DNA of 64,000 nt, taken from Limonium bicolor. Taxonomy: Eukaryota > Streptophyta > Magnoliopsida > Caryophyllales > Plumbaginaceae. Both the position numbers and the translations under genes were made by a program. The stretch covers positions 479,249,375 through 479,313,374 of the forward strand of contig CM041776.1 in assembly GCA_023374045.1 (NCBI GenBank). The letters run 5' to 3'. Shown piece by piece: positions 33,061-44,863 of this stretch. Below the pieces are notes generated by a model. The model saw nothing but the letters and a program-made list of their open reading frames with translations, was not told the origin of the DNA and ran no database searches. The first letter of the stretch is position 1; each line of letters begins with the position of its first letter.

Positions 33061-34619
33061 ACTGCTACTACAGGTCGTGTAGCTCGCGAGACTCGTGCCT
33101 TCAAATGAGCCAAAACACAGAAAGAAACTCCACAAAGAGCTCATTCAACGCCTGAAGGAGCAACTCGCAAGTTGCACTTCACCAACGATGAGGAAGTAAC
33201 TCCTTCAGTGGTCGCCAAAGCTATCGTTCAGCAGGAAGAAGAGGAGGAAGTACAAAGTGACGAAAGTTCATAATAGGAAGCTACAGTGGAGGAAAAGGGT
33301 CAAGAAAATGACATAAGGGAGCCTGACTCAGAAAATGAAGCAATGCTCATCAAATTATTTGGGGAACCAGTCGCTGACAGGTCCCCGACGCCTCGTGAAA
33401 CCAGTCACAACGCCGACAGTGATACAGAGTCCTCCCCTATTATACCAACCGTCGAACAGCGACAGAAGGTAGAGAAGGAGAAAGGAAAGCAAAAGATGGT
33501 GCTGTCCCCACATGGACAAAAGCTCGAGGAGCTCTTCCAAGCCAAAAAGGCCACTGCAAAGCTACCATCATCTCATGCTCTCTCACGTCTAAAGAAGCTC
33601 AAGGAATTAAAACCAACGATGTTCAAAGCAGAGAACGTCAACGACAAGTCCTGTCCTGTCTTACCTAAGACATTAGACTTGGACTGGATGGAGCAAATGG
33701 GTTTTGGAAAGACTCAGGAGCTCCTGGAATTCCAAGGATGGGTGGATTTCTTTCAGGAGCCCATTCCCGTCTACACAGAGCTACTCAAAGAACACATGAC
33801 GTATCTTGGACCACTCCAGAGCGCCAATGACGACGACTATCTCATCTCCACAGTCCAAGGTATTACCCTCAACATCACTAAGACATGGATATGCAAAAAC
33901 TTTGGTTTGGAACCAGAAGACTCATGGTTCCAAAGGAAACCACCTGGAATGATTTGGGACATCAACGAGGAAAAATGGTCCAGCTACTCAACCCCGAGGC
34001 TACAATGAAAAACTTCAACGCCATAGACATGTCTATCCCCGATAGAGTGCTCTTCAGTCTACTCACCCATAACATCACCCCACGGAACCAGCACACTCAC
34101 ATCGTCAATGCAAGAGATGTGAGATTGCTTTATGCACTAAAAACAAAGGAGAAAATAGACCTTCCTACAATGATTCTTCTTACCATTGAGGAAAGTCGAT
34201 TTGTTAATCAAGGATTAGTGCATGGGGGAGTAGTGACCAGGGCGCTACAATAAAATGGAGTGGACACCGACAAGTTCCACAAGTGCACGCGCACTGCTCA
34301 AGACAGCATCTGCTCGGAGATGTTGTCCAAAATGGGGATCAAGACAAAAGGAGACCAGCTAGTGGTTGCTCAGAATCCAACCAAGAGTGAAGACTCTAAG
34401 TCAGAGCCTCGCCCAACCGTTAGAGCATCAGGAATAAAACAAAGAAGAAGTCTTTCACCGGTCCACGACAGGTCGGAGACCAATCTGGATACCTCAACTA
34501 GAGATGTTCTTCAGAGAGTGAGAGTCACTCTCACAGCTGTGCAGGCCATCTCCTTTGAACCAAGTGTTCATAACATGGTTCAAGGAGCAATAGACTTTAT
34601 AGACTCCCACATTGCCTAA
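33061..34619 (+). pseudogene. 3' accessory ORF of a SIRE-like copia element (plant transposon protein domain)
   Basis: A long reading region precedes the SIRE-like LTR on the + strand. It has an acidic/lysine-rich N-terminal part (33286-33600). The conserved core contains LLEFQGWVDFFQEPIPVY, YLISTVQGITLNI and LKTKEKIDLPTMILLTIEES, then VDTDKFHKC. This matches in style the putative plant transposon protein domain encoded after pol in SIRE/Maximus-type elements, sometimes called env-like. A +1/-1 break lies near 33975-33990, a TAA at 34251-34253 and more stops upstream of 33286. Function of the family is unknown. Gag and pol of the element are absent. Confidence 0.65.
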
Positions 34620-35028
34620 GAGTTCTTAGTCTCTTAAAGACATGAGTGAACCGTGAGAAAAACTAACTCTAGGCTTAGATTTTTTTTTCTCCATTACCAT
34701 TTATTTGCCATTGACTATCTGTTTCAAAGTAACTTTTGGATATCAATGAAAATGCAACTGGTTTTTGTTACTTGAATGCTTATGATGGGTACGAAATAAC
34801 TTATTGTCTTGGCTGTTTCTTCCTTAATTAAAAATTACAAATGATCTGAGATATTTAGTCCCATCCATTCCATTAATCCAATCTTGGACCTTGACACCTA
34901 AAAATCCAACAAACATAGCCCACAAGACATAGCACCTCATTAAATGCCACTCACCGACCAGTCGTTGATCATATCCAAACTTGCTTACTTCATCCACCAC
35001 TCTCACCCAGTCCTTCACATATCACACA
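34620..35028 (+). other. Spacer in the SIRE-like 3' region
   Basis: Non-coding AT-rich sequence between the accessory ORF and the small ORF at 35029. Nothing else is recognised. Confidence 0.5.
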
Positions 35029-35391
35029 ATGGCACAAACTCCACAAAGTTCATCTAGCTCAAATGAGCAAACCATTCACTCAACCATTCGCAAGTTTATG
35101 GCCACTAAACATCCAAAGAAATACGTCGCCCAAAGTTATGTTCAACCAGACTCCGACTCCCTTACAACTTGGTCTATCACCTCAAGTGTCAATCTATCAC
35201 ACTCACGTTCTCCACACTACATGAACTTCACCATAGAGTCTTGTGAGTCCAACCTTTCTACCACGGCTGAATCACCTTTGATCAATCCAACCAAAGCCAA
35301 ACCTTCTTGGATAAAAGCCGGTTTTTCAAAGCAAGAGCCTTTTGGCTCAGAGGATTATGGATGGGATACCCAACTACGTCACTCCATCTAG
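35029..35391 (+). CDS. Small uncharacterised ORF in the SIRE-like 3' region, 120 codons
   Basis: ATG in CACACAATGGCA starts a 120-residue reading frame beginning MAQTPQSSSSSNEQTIHS. It is Ser/Thr-rich with no signal peptide, membrane segment or known motif that I recognise, and ends GWDTQLRHSI. It lies about 0.4 kb before the polypurine tract and LTR. It is either a remnant of an element-encoded protein or a chance frame. In favour of coding: it is uninterrupted while neighbouring frames are not. Confidence 0.35.
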   Translation: MAQTPQSSSSSNEQTIHSTIRKFMATKHPKKYVAQSYVQPDSDSLTTWSITSSVNLSHSRSPHYMNFTIESCESNLSTTAESPLINPTKAKPSWIKAGFSKQEPFGSEDYGWDTQLRHSI

Positions 35392-35774
35392 ATTATCTTG
35401 ATCATGTTTTGTAGTTTATACTCTATGGAATGTCATGGCCTTTAAAATATTTTACGTCGTGTAGTTGCTCCCTATTTTGCTGTATGGCAAAGGGGGAAAG
35501 AAAAGTATATGTACTTGTGAGAGTACTTGTGAGACTATGTCTATCATCCTTGTATTATGTATCGTCTGAATGAAAAATTTATCTAATTTGGTCATAGTAT
35601 AACATAAAAGGTGTCACTTATTGTGTTGTGCATAAACGCTATTACTTATTACTATCATTCGTTAAAAAATTTCATTCTTAAAACCCTTAGTAAACTCAGG
35701 GGGAATCTTTCTTAGGGGGAATCTTTCCATTTTTGAATTGCCAAGTACATATAAGTGTATAGGTTGCCATCATC
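35392..35774 (+). other. 3' non-coding region of the SIRE-like element
   Basis: Contains two GGGGGAATCTTTC repeats near 35699-35730 and the TTGCCATCATCAAAAAGG lead-in that is typical before SIRE/Maximus LTRs. Confidence 0.6.
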
Positions 35775-35787
35775 AAAAAGGGGGAAA
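35775..35787 (+). other. SIRE-like polypurine tract
   Basis: AAAAAGGGGGAAA lies immediately before the LTR start TGTTAAGACAAG at 35789. Confidence 0.8.
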
Positions 35788-35788
35788 T

Positions 35789-36922
35789 TGTTAAGACAAG
35801 ATCCTTTAGTTTTGATGATAGCAAACCTTGTATTGTCTATCTAATGCGTTTGTCAAGATTCATGATTCAGATAGACAGGTGAATAAATGGCTTAGCACGC
35901 AAGGTTGTAAGCGCACTTAAGTCATGAGTGGCTTAGCACGCAAGGTTGCAAGCGTGCTCAATCCACGACATGTGCTCTACCAGTCGGCCACCTGTCGGCG
36001 AGAGCTCCGGAGGACTTCTAGCATAGACAACCAGTCAGACACCGCACGAAGATATCTCTTATGCTTAAAGATGCAAATCAAAGACAGAAGACTGCAAAGG
36101 ATTGACACATTCAGTTAAGATACATACATCCACATGATCAACTTATTCAAGACAAGCTCGTGACAAAAGAAGAAGTTCATCAATGCACAAGATAACAAAG
36201 CTATAAAAGGACATCATTACATAGCCATAATGAATTCAGAATAGGGCATTTATGAGCATTTAATGAACTAGACAGAATCAGGCAAGTGGGGCACACAAGT
36301 GGTGATCGACCTATCAAGAGGGCTGCCGCCAACTTGACCAACCATGAGATGACACATAGCTCAAGCCTTCAGATCAAGTTGAAGACTTTCTGCAAGTCTA
36401 GTGTGTTTGTTATGTGAATAATCGAAGTAGAAATCAACTCCTAGAAGTCTAGGGATTGATATGACGGTAGTTACATCCTAACAAACGTATATATATATAC
36501 TTGCATCTATTCCATATGCAAGCAAGCCCTGTACGAGTAAAAAGACAGAGATAATCTAGGCAAGTGTGGATCAAACTTAGGAGTGTGTGTAAGTGCTAGA
36601 TAGTTGATGAGCTAGAGAGGACTGGGTAAGAGTATCAATACATTGGGTATTTGATAGGACGACAGGTCGTGGAACGGTCAGTGAACCATAGGTCGATAGT
36701 CGGGAGAGGGTTAACAACTTTATCGGTAAAGTCGAAACTGTCTCGGGAGTCCGTGTGTGGGGCAAGAGAGGTTAAGTGAATTTCGTGTGTGTAAATTCTC
36801 AATAGAAATGTGTTTTCCATCTTAAAGTTATCTCTTATCCCTCCCTAAACTATCAAGTTTTATTAGAGTCCATGATACGTCCACGACACATCGGGACACA
36901 TCAAGAGCGCTTGCTGGTTTCA
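35789..36922 (+). repeat. SIRE-like 3' LTR, 1134 bp
   Basis: It starts TGTTAAGAC and ends CTGGTTTCA. A related but diverged LTR (roughly 70-75% by eye) occurs at 48764-49825, where target duplications confirm the same ends. A (TA)n TATA-like stretch lies at 36488-36499. The 5' half of the element (5' LTR, gag, pol) is not in the window; the truncated body starts at about 33061. Confidence 0.85.
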
Positions 36923-37137
36923 GTCTCCACCAAGTTTGACCTAAATTGAAATAGGAAGGAAAGATAAGGAGGGTTCTAAGAACTGTTGGATGACTTTGAA
37001 TTGTTGCCTATGGATAGGACTTATCTGATCATACCAGAGATTCTGTCACTAGTTCGTACTAGGTTACACCCCTTGGAAGTGGCAACGACCACAACTTTGG
37101 ATGGTGCCCGAGGAAACATCAGTCTCTAATTGTCAGG
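36923..37137 (-). repeat. Inverted fragment of an Ogre-like LTR
   Basis: On the - strand it matches about 29570-29800 and 62130-62370. Shared blocks include GGTTCTAAGAAC.GTT, GACTTATCTG.TCATACC and GGTTACACCCCTT..AAGTGG (as read on +). About 215 bp survive between the SIRE-like LTR and the Mutator-like pseudogene. Confidence 0.75.
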
Positions 37138-39110
37138 ATCACTTGGTGCATCTAATATTCTTCTTTGACTTCTTCAAATCCATCTCATTGTCAATAAGAG
37201 TGGAGCGAGGTCTTCCCTTTCTTTACACACGAGATGAATCTGGAAGAATAATAGGATAATCTATTGAAGGCCAATAATTCTAGTCATCAAATGGGATGAA
37301 GACTCTATTGTACACACTGTGTTGCTTTTGCTAAGTGACCGCGATCCCATCAAAGTGTTACTGTCCATATGTATGAAAGCAGCAGCTGCATACGCGTGTG
37401 AGTATGGAATTCTATAAGTTTGCCATTTCTGGAAAGTACAATGATCATTCCCCAACGTCACGGTATGTCAATTGCCACCCTTGAACCCATAAGCTGAAGT
37501 TCTTGATGCAGTGGTGACCTCGAACAACTTCTTAGGTCCATCAAATCTCGTAACGCTGTGATTAGTAGCCTTTTATCTCCATCACTGTAATTTCTCCATC
37601 TCCCAAGGAACATACACTTCTCCTCTAGCCACTACTGCAGCTGCTTGATCCCTTCTGTTGTCAGTATTTGACACAATTTTAAAAAGTTTTCTCTACCAAT
37701 ACAACAACAGACAGGTTTCTGGGTCAAAGTAAGGTAGTATTACAACTCTCACTCAAGTTCATAATCATCATGCCAAACCAATTCCCATCATCATACACGA
37801 ATGTCTACTACTTGTTTGGTTTGTATGTTGAATGGCACATGATAAGCGAGGTAACACGTTGTGTGAATCATCCCAATAATCGTACACCATCTCAATTTCC
37901 CTGACCGTGCCTACCAACCCTTTTCCCTTTTCACACAATACTGGAACTAATAAGCAACCATTGTCTAAAGATCACCAACTCTGATGTAGGACTTATCTTT
38001 GACATATTTTGTGAATATGCAAGCCATGAATCTCAAATCAAGATGTGCATAGTCTTGGCTCAAGATAAAGTTAAGATATATGTGTGGGCCCTTGGCAACA
38101 GTTATCATGAAAGCACTAGGGTGCTTCTTTGTTTTTGCAACACACAATCTTCATTGGCACTCATTTCAACTGGTGCTAGATGTCTCACAACATTGTGGTT
38201 GACCGGTTCACCACATACGATCAATGATGAATAATATGGTGGCTCTTCACTGTAGCTCCAATCTCCTAGTGTCAATTCATGTTCTTCCTCCCACCTCATA
38301 ATACCACTACCACCACCAAAGTTGTAGAACGAGTGTGGATGGTCAATAGAAGCCTCACCGCCTCGTGGTAGTATTGACTACATCATTAGCAACATCAGAT
38401 GACACTTCATCGTCTTCATTATCAGATGATGAACCACCAAAATCATCTATCTCATCTTCCTCGAAACCTTCACGCACGTCTGAATCATATTGATCAAACC
38501 TATCTTATTCACCAACTTCATCTCCTCCGTGCTGATCTTTAATAGGTAATGAGTATAGGGACATATCATTTTGTGTATGTGTGGAGGTTTCTTATTGAGA
38601 AGGTGCAATGAGTTGAGGGGAATAAGAGATGATACATGTTTGGTCTACAAAAGATGAAGAGTTGATCTGTTTGGTGTTTAGAAGATGAAGAGAAAAAGGG
38701 TGCTTGATTTTCAGGTGGTGTGAACCTTGAAGGAGATTGGTGTTGATAAGATGAAGAGGTGGGAAGTATTTGAGGTGGTTGCTCACTCCGAGTAACACGG
38801 GGCATATTTGAATTTTTTCGTTCTTTGTCGTACAACTTATAAAATACCGCTCGTGGCCCTCCACCACAACAATAGAATCATCCCCAATAGTTTTCACCAT
38901 CCAATTTATACAACCATTATTCACTAACTGCTCATTCTCTGTGACACTTTCGCTTCATAGGTTCACATTTTGATACCAAAACGACTACCAATCTCAACAA
39001 TGAATTACTCGTAATTAATGCCGACATTCACTAACACGACCTTCTTCTTCCCGCCCTCATAATCTGTTCTGTTTACCCCATGCACAATTTTGTCATTAGC
39101 ATGACATAAA
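37138..39110 (-). pseudogene. Mutator-like (MULE) transposase pseudogene, catalytic core deleted
   Basis: On the - strand, in order: an N-terminal stretch with DYEGGKKKVVLVNVGINYE (about 39090-39015), an acidic serine-rich segment (38500-38400), and the MuDR domain KGPHIYLNFILSQDYAHLDL (about 38085-38030). A YDYWDDSHNVLPR block lies near 37880. Then comes ARGEVYVPWEMEKLQ and a SWIM-type zinc finger remnant DHCTFQKWQTYRIPYSHAYA (37450-37385, second and third metal ligands partly lost). The C-terminal RPRSTLIDNEMDLKK is at about 37215-37170. The part between LPR and the SWIM region is only about 0.2 kb, so the DDE transposase core is missing. Many frameshifts. Confidence 0.8.
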
Positions 39111-40483
39111 AATTGAATTCAATAAGACATATCCACCTATTTGAAAACATCAATACACAATCTTAAATTGATATGTAATATCTCAAGGTTTTCCATTCAC
39201 AAACCCTAGCCTTATGTGAGAGTTCATATAATTTAAGCTCATAATGTTCCAATATATCACAAAAATTTATAAATACACCCATCAATTCATTTGAGATCAA
39301 TAATCAACCAATTTAGACTATAATTTCACTAAAAACTTAATATTCAATAATAGTTATAATATCCATAAATCCAGAACTTAAAAACTATATATTATGGTTA
39401 CCATGTCTACACATTCACCATTTCATGAATCACTAATATGTACAATACACTAGTAATTTATAATCCTCTAACATAATCTCTAATTTCCTTGCAATCCCTA
39501 AAAATTTTAGGGTTAAAGATTACCTCAAATAACAGTGGAGATATGAAGAATGATGCCTGGGTGGCGGCGGCTTCACTGGCGGTGACCGAGAGCTCCAACA
39601 GTGGTAGAATACACCTGCGGCGAGGTGGTGGTGCGGGTGGAGAAAATTTGAAATTGCTGAGTTATGCTTTGCTGCTGCGCTCTGTGTTTTGAGGAAGAAG
39701 ATGTGAGTAAAAGAGGGAGGAAAGAAATTCGCAGGGTAAAATTAGTTCTTGAAGACACATTTTATGTTTTTAAGGAAATCGTCTCTTGAAGAAATGATTT
39801 CTCAAGTGTATACGCGCAATACTAATCCACCTAAACTCGTTTTTTCGAAAGATGATTTCTGAAATAATTTCTTGAATAAACGATGCTGACTAGGACGCTG
39901 TGGTGGCACGACTCTAAGGTGAAATCAATTTTAACTATGGTAATTAATGAAATCGTTTCTTAAAGAGACAATTTCTCCCAGAATGTTATTTTATGAATAA
40001 TATGAGAAGGAAGTTAATAACCAAATTTATTTAATAGAAAGAGGTTATTTCGGAATTTATTTTACTCCAAACAATAAACTGCAAATTACTTTTAATATAT
40101 AATTCAATTTGTTACTTGCATGTTAAAACATGCTTGATGATCATTCAAGGCATGGAAAATAAAATTGCACTATCAGATATGAATATTGTGCCACCAGTGA
40201 TGGTAAACCTCCCATTAATTAATCTTATGAGTTACTTCTCATCGGTTACAATAGACCTATCTGTGTTCCCAAATTTTCTATTCAACGCATTGTTTCATGG
40301 TCACGAGTTACCTGCATCGATGACCACTGTATATAAATATATAGGTACGTTACATACGGCATTTAAATAAAAATAAAGTGGTTTTTTACCTGCGCGAATT
40401 CCAACATGGCTGTTGTAGCGTGGCGATGAGTATTTTTATATTTTGTCACTTATTTTATCTTTTGTGTTTTATATTTTTATAAA
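39111..40483. other. AT-rich region upstream of the MULE, with quasi-palindromes
   Basis: No gene is recognised. A short GC-rich patch at 39545-39640 may be the first coding part of the MULE or a chance frame. Two quasi-palindromic blocks (39774-39803 and 39950-39979) of the type GAAATCGTTTCTTAAAGAGA occur, with a weaker relative at 39849-39880. Confidence 0.5.
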
Positions 40484-41512
40484 ACTTTAAAATGTTATAT
40501 TTTATTATATATAAGTCCAAATAATATAAATTTTATACCATTGTTATCATTTTTCGTACTCTTCAAAACAAATGCATCATCGATATGTTTTGGTAAATTT
40601 TAAATTTCTTTTTTTTTGTATGTATATATTTTTTAAGATTAATTGTGAATTTTAAGTTTAAGAAAAGTGAATCAAAGGTTGTTAAAAAGTGAATCGAAGG
40701 TTGTTAAAAAATGAATCAAAGAGTTGCGTAAAAGTAAATAAGAGGTTTTTAAAAAGTGAATCTCATAAACAGAGATTGTTTAACTAAAGTAATTCTGATT
40801 GTTTGACTAACGTGAATTAGAGGTTTTAGAAATGTGAATAAAGTGAATCAGAGTAATAAGAAAAGTGAATCTCATAAGCTAGAATGTTTAACTAAAGTGA
40901 TTAAGAAATTTAAGAAATGTGAATCAAAGGTTTTTATGAAGTGAATCATGCGTTTCAGAAAAGTGAATCAAAAAGTTTAAGAAAATTGATTCTCGTAAAT
41001 AAATATTGTTTAACTAAAGTAAATAAGAGGTTTAAGAAAAGTGAATCAAAGGTTTAAGAAAAATGAATCAAAGGGTTTTTAAAGATGAATCAAAGGTTTA
41101 AGAAAAGTGAATATTTTGTTTAATAGTAGTAAAAGTTAATCCTACCACAAACTTATGCGAGAACAGTATGAATCTTTCATTTATTGAAAGTGAACCCTAA
41201 ACCCTGTACTACAAACCATACAAATGTCTTTGACGTTTTAAACTTTCCTATGGTGCTTTTAGAGTGTTTGAGATAAGATTCATTTTCTTAATGAATAAGG
41301 TTCATTTTATTGTTAAAAAAGATTCGTTTGTTAATGAATAAGATTCACTTTAAAAATATGTAATATATACTCGTTATATAAACATAAAATTTTAAGTTTA
41401 TCAAAACATATCCATGATGCATTTGTTTTAAAGAGCACGAAAAATGATGAACAATGATATAATTTATTTTATTTTTACTTATATTTTGTGAGTTATAACA
41501 TTTTGAAAAAGT
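40484..41512. mobile_element. Fold-back element with long inverted repeats and internal minisatellite
   Basis: About 120 bp at 40484-40603 matches the reverse complement of about 41392-41512 at roughly 80% identity (for example CATTTTTCGT.CTCTT.AAAA and AAACAAATGCATCAT). Between them, 40650-41115 is a degenerate tandem repeat of about 21 bp (consensus GTGAATCAAAGGTTTAAGAA); GATTCA/GAATAAG units occur inverted near the right arm (41275-41350). No transposase is encoded. The layout resembles plant Foldback-type or long-TIR MULE-derived non-autonomous elements. Confidence 0.7.
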
Positions 41513-43209
41513 ATATTTATTTCTTCTCCTACTCATCTATTCCTCTCCCCTATATGTGAGTTCCCTGTTATTCCCTATTTTTTCTTCTCTTAATTTTAGT
41601 TAGACCAATAATATATTAACATGTGGCATGAAGCCATACTAGAAGGTGGCTCTTTCTCCATGTTCTCCGTACGTTTATCTGTCAAATAATAGTTAATCAC
41701 GCAAAATAAACTTGCACAATCGTGCGCTACTTGCTGATATCTTCCACTAATGACTTTTCAAACCGTCCCACCAATGGCCATAGACCTATATATGTTACCT
41801 AATCTTCTAGTGAATACAACTTTTCAAGGTTAAACAGTTTCATGCATCATTAGTAGCATAGTGCTCCCCAAAAATTTTGACAATTTGTTAACACTATACA
41901 TTTCTATTTTTCATAAAGTTAATTTTAACTAATTATAAGTATGTTAGTTCATTTAATATCTTTTTTTTATATGTCCGCAACGCTATTTTTAGAAAGTGCT
42001 CTAAGTAAACCCATGAATGACACAATAACCTGCACATCAGGCCAACCAGGTAAAACACAAGGCGATAGAGTCAGCCGAGAACGGATGAGTTTGGAGTATT
42101 CCAACTCATGAACTTACTATTTTATTTGAATTATTAATTAAAGTAAAAATATTAATTTTTTTTGTCAATTTTATACCTAATTTTTTATTATTATTACTTA
42201 ACCATACATGTTTAGAGTTTAATAGGTGCAGCGTGCCCCTAAGTCATGTGTGCTTCCATGAAAGCATGATCGGGTAGATGCAATGAGGGAGCTGGCCGTG
42301 GCTTCAGCTGGTGCGACTTGGTTGAATTTGGCTGGCTGACAGAGAACTTGATCCTCTCCTTGGGGTAAAGTCATAACTGGGGAGACCCGACCCTTCATGC
42401 ACCGGTTGTTAGCCACCGGGGTAGATGTGATTAGGAAGATGAAAATATAATTAGCTTTCTTAATGGCAAGTTTAAGGTAAAATTATTTACATTCTACCAA
42501 CAATAAGTATTACATTTGTATTTTGAGAGGGTAGCTTTTAATTATTTCAAATTAGATAACATAATTAAGTACATTTTTATTATATTTGATAGTGGCTTTT
42601 ATTAATATCTTAATATCATTTAGACATACAACAATGACAATCAAGCTTTATTTAAGAGTTGTGGAGTCAGTTAATATGAATCATTATATGAAGTTAGACA
42701 GAGCAATAGACATAAAAAAAATACAGAATTGTAAAAAACATAGAAATATAATAAGGTTAAGGGAGTATGAAGAAATCGGTTATCAAAATTAAAAAAAATT
42801 ACTAAAGTATGATAGTAAAAATACCAAGATAGAAAAAAACCTTGTAAAAGAAACTTACACCCATAACATGATAATTAAAGTAACTAAAAATATTAGAAAT
42901 CAAGAAATCTAATTAACACTAAGAAAACATTCACAAATTTTATTGTCAATTTAATTGTACATATTTATCAATTTAATGTATAGTTAATATCTTAATTGTA
43001 TATATGTAGTTATTAGTTTAATTTTAATTATCAGCTATTCATGTACATATTTTATAGATAAAGTTAGCAGAAGCTTTTTCTCTAAAAAATTCATGTCGTT
43101 TTGATTATAAAACTTCGATCCCCCCTGAATATGATTCCTGGGTTTGCCACTTGATTTATATTGATTGAAGATAAAGGTGTTGTGGGGTCATGGGAGAGCA
43201 CTCTATTCT
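41513..43209. other. AT-rich intergenic DNA with a GC-rich island
   Basis: No gene recognised. A compositional island at 42225-42430 (about 55% GC by eye, in DNA of about 30%) has no similarity I recognise. A stretch ending GATTCCTGGGTTTGCCACT near 43120-43153 resembles the tail of a hAT-MITE like the one at 43210, and may be half of another copy. Confidence 0.4.
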
Positions 43210-43355
43210 CAGTGGCGGAGTCAATAAGGGAGCGGGTGGGCCCCAACTTTGCTAAACTCCATAAAATTATAGTGTAAATTTTAATAAAACACCCTATAAT
43301 TTATATGTTATTTTATTCATACCCCATTCAACTTTAATTTTGAGCTCCACCCCTG
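43210..43355. mobile_element. 146-bp hAT-type MITE
   Basis: It starts CAGTGGCGGAGTCAA and ends TTGAGCTCCACCCCTG, imperfect inverted repeats of 15-16 bp. Flanking octamers TCTATTCT (43202-43209) and CCTATTCT (43356-43363) differ at one base, giving an 8-bp target duplication as made by hAT transposases. It is non-coding. Confidence 0.75.
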
Positions 43356-44176
43356 CCTATTCTGACATGAAAAATGGTGCGAACATGGAATACTAAGTGA
43401 GAAATATAGTAGGTTCGCTGTTCACAATCAGCAAACATCGGCATGAGGAAGTTGTAGAAATGGGCTTTTAGGACGGGGACTCATGACAGTGGAATTTCTT
43501 GTGAGAAGGAAGATTATTCTTATATGAAGAAGAAATGCTAGAACAATTAGTGCATGATTTTCCAAGTTTCGCGCCAGATCCCGAAACAAGAGATCAACTA
43601 ATTAATTTGACAAGGCTCAAAATCCCAGAGGTATGAAGTAAAATCACTAACACTAGCACTAGCCCAAAATGAGTCAATTCAGCTAGAGCATGAGTTATAT
43701 AATGCGCTGTGGCGTGGATATGCTTCCCCATAGAGTGGGTGTGACTTTTTGTGTTTGGGAGATTGAATACTAGAGATGTTCTTGTGGGACCAACCAAATT
43801 GCTATTAACCAATGTTATTGCCCAATTGCAGTCGTAAGTCTTTTGCCTAATTTTAAGCAAGCTTCTTCGATTGATATTTCAAAGAATTGGACATGCTGTT
43901 ATACACTAGCAAAATCAACTAGCGGATGAAGAGGTTGATTTTATTGCTAAGGGAATGACATATGTACGACATCAGTCGCTTCTTCACTAGTTAACACCTG
44001 CTGCACTGTATCTGCACAAGTTACAGTCTTTCTCTGCTCTGTCCTGTGACTATTATCTGTATTACTTTCTTTTTTTGGATGGCTTCCTGCGCTGGTTCTA
44101 GAACTATGCTTTTGGTGATATTTTTCACATCTTGTAAGCTGCGACAGCAGCACCACTATTAAAAAAAAAAAAAAAA
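43356..44176 (+). mobile_element. Possible 3' remnant of a LINE
   Basis: The + strand at about 43912-43960 can be read as QNQLADEEVDFIAKGM, similar in style to the end of the RNase H domain of plant LINE ORF2, and the stretch ends in a 16-base A run at 44161-44176. The rest is too decayed to follow. A different processed sequence is possible. Confidence 0.25.
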
Positions 44177-44742
44177 CTATTTCCCTTTGTCATTGGTTTT
44201 GTTTTTTTTTTCCACCGGCCGGGTTTGGAAATTGGAATGACAACGTGTTAACGTGACCCTGATCGACATACTTATAAGCTACAAACCAATGAATTACTGT
44301 ACTGTAGCTTCGTTTTTGTCATTTCAATAAAATGAGCCTAAGCTCACCAAAAATGTTGCATGTGAGACGTAAAAAGTGAGAAGGACTTGGTAATTTGTAT
44401 AATACATTTGTTGTTCAATTATTGAAGGGTTGAAAGAGTCAAAAATTGACACGAAAATAATAGACGTGCTGATATATATTTATACATGTGTCGCTGTCAT
44501 GATGAAATAAAACATTTTTGTGTGTATGTATATCTTTAGTTGAATGGTAGCTATATACTAAATGACATATTTAGTAATAGACAAATAAGCACGTTTTTTT
44601 TATAAAAAAGGTGTAAAACACTACAAACAATTGTTTATATCTTTACATTGCATGGATGTATGTGGACCGACAAATAGGGATATGGCTGCCACAGGTGCAA
44701 ACACATGCAGTGTCAAATACTACGCAGCCTTCCTTCAATTGT
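44177..44742. other. Upstream region of the carbonic anhydrase gene
   Basis: AT-rich, with ATAAAATGAG and homopolymer runs; no gene seen. It holds the presumed promoter of the gene at 44864. Confidence 0.4.
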
Positions 44743-44758
44743 TTATATATATATATAT
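44743..44758 (+). promoter_or_regulatory. TATA-like (TA)n stretch upstream of the carbonic anhydrase
   Basis: TATATATATATATATA lies 106 bp before the ATG at 44864. A second TATATATAAA at about 44825-44835 is only about 30 bp before it and is probably too close. Which one is used cannot be decided from sequence. Confidence 0.4.
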
Positions 44759-44863
44759 GTGTGTGTTTGCTCTATTATTGCATACAAGCTTAATAAGGGC
44801 ACAAAAACATTCTCATCATCAAGTTTATATATAAAGTTACACTGGTTGAAATCAAACTGATCG

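Noticed and set aside
34981..35028. Extending the 35029 frame upstream to an in-frame ATG at 34981
   Set aside because: The second ATG (CACAATGGCA) has the better start context and the extra residues are low complexity; left as an alternative.
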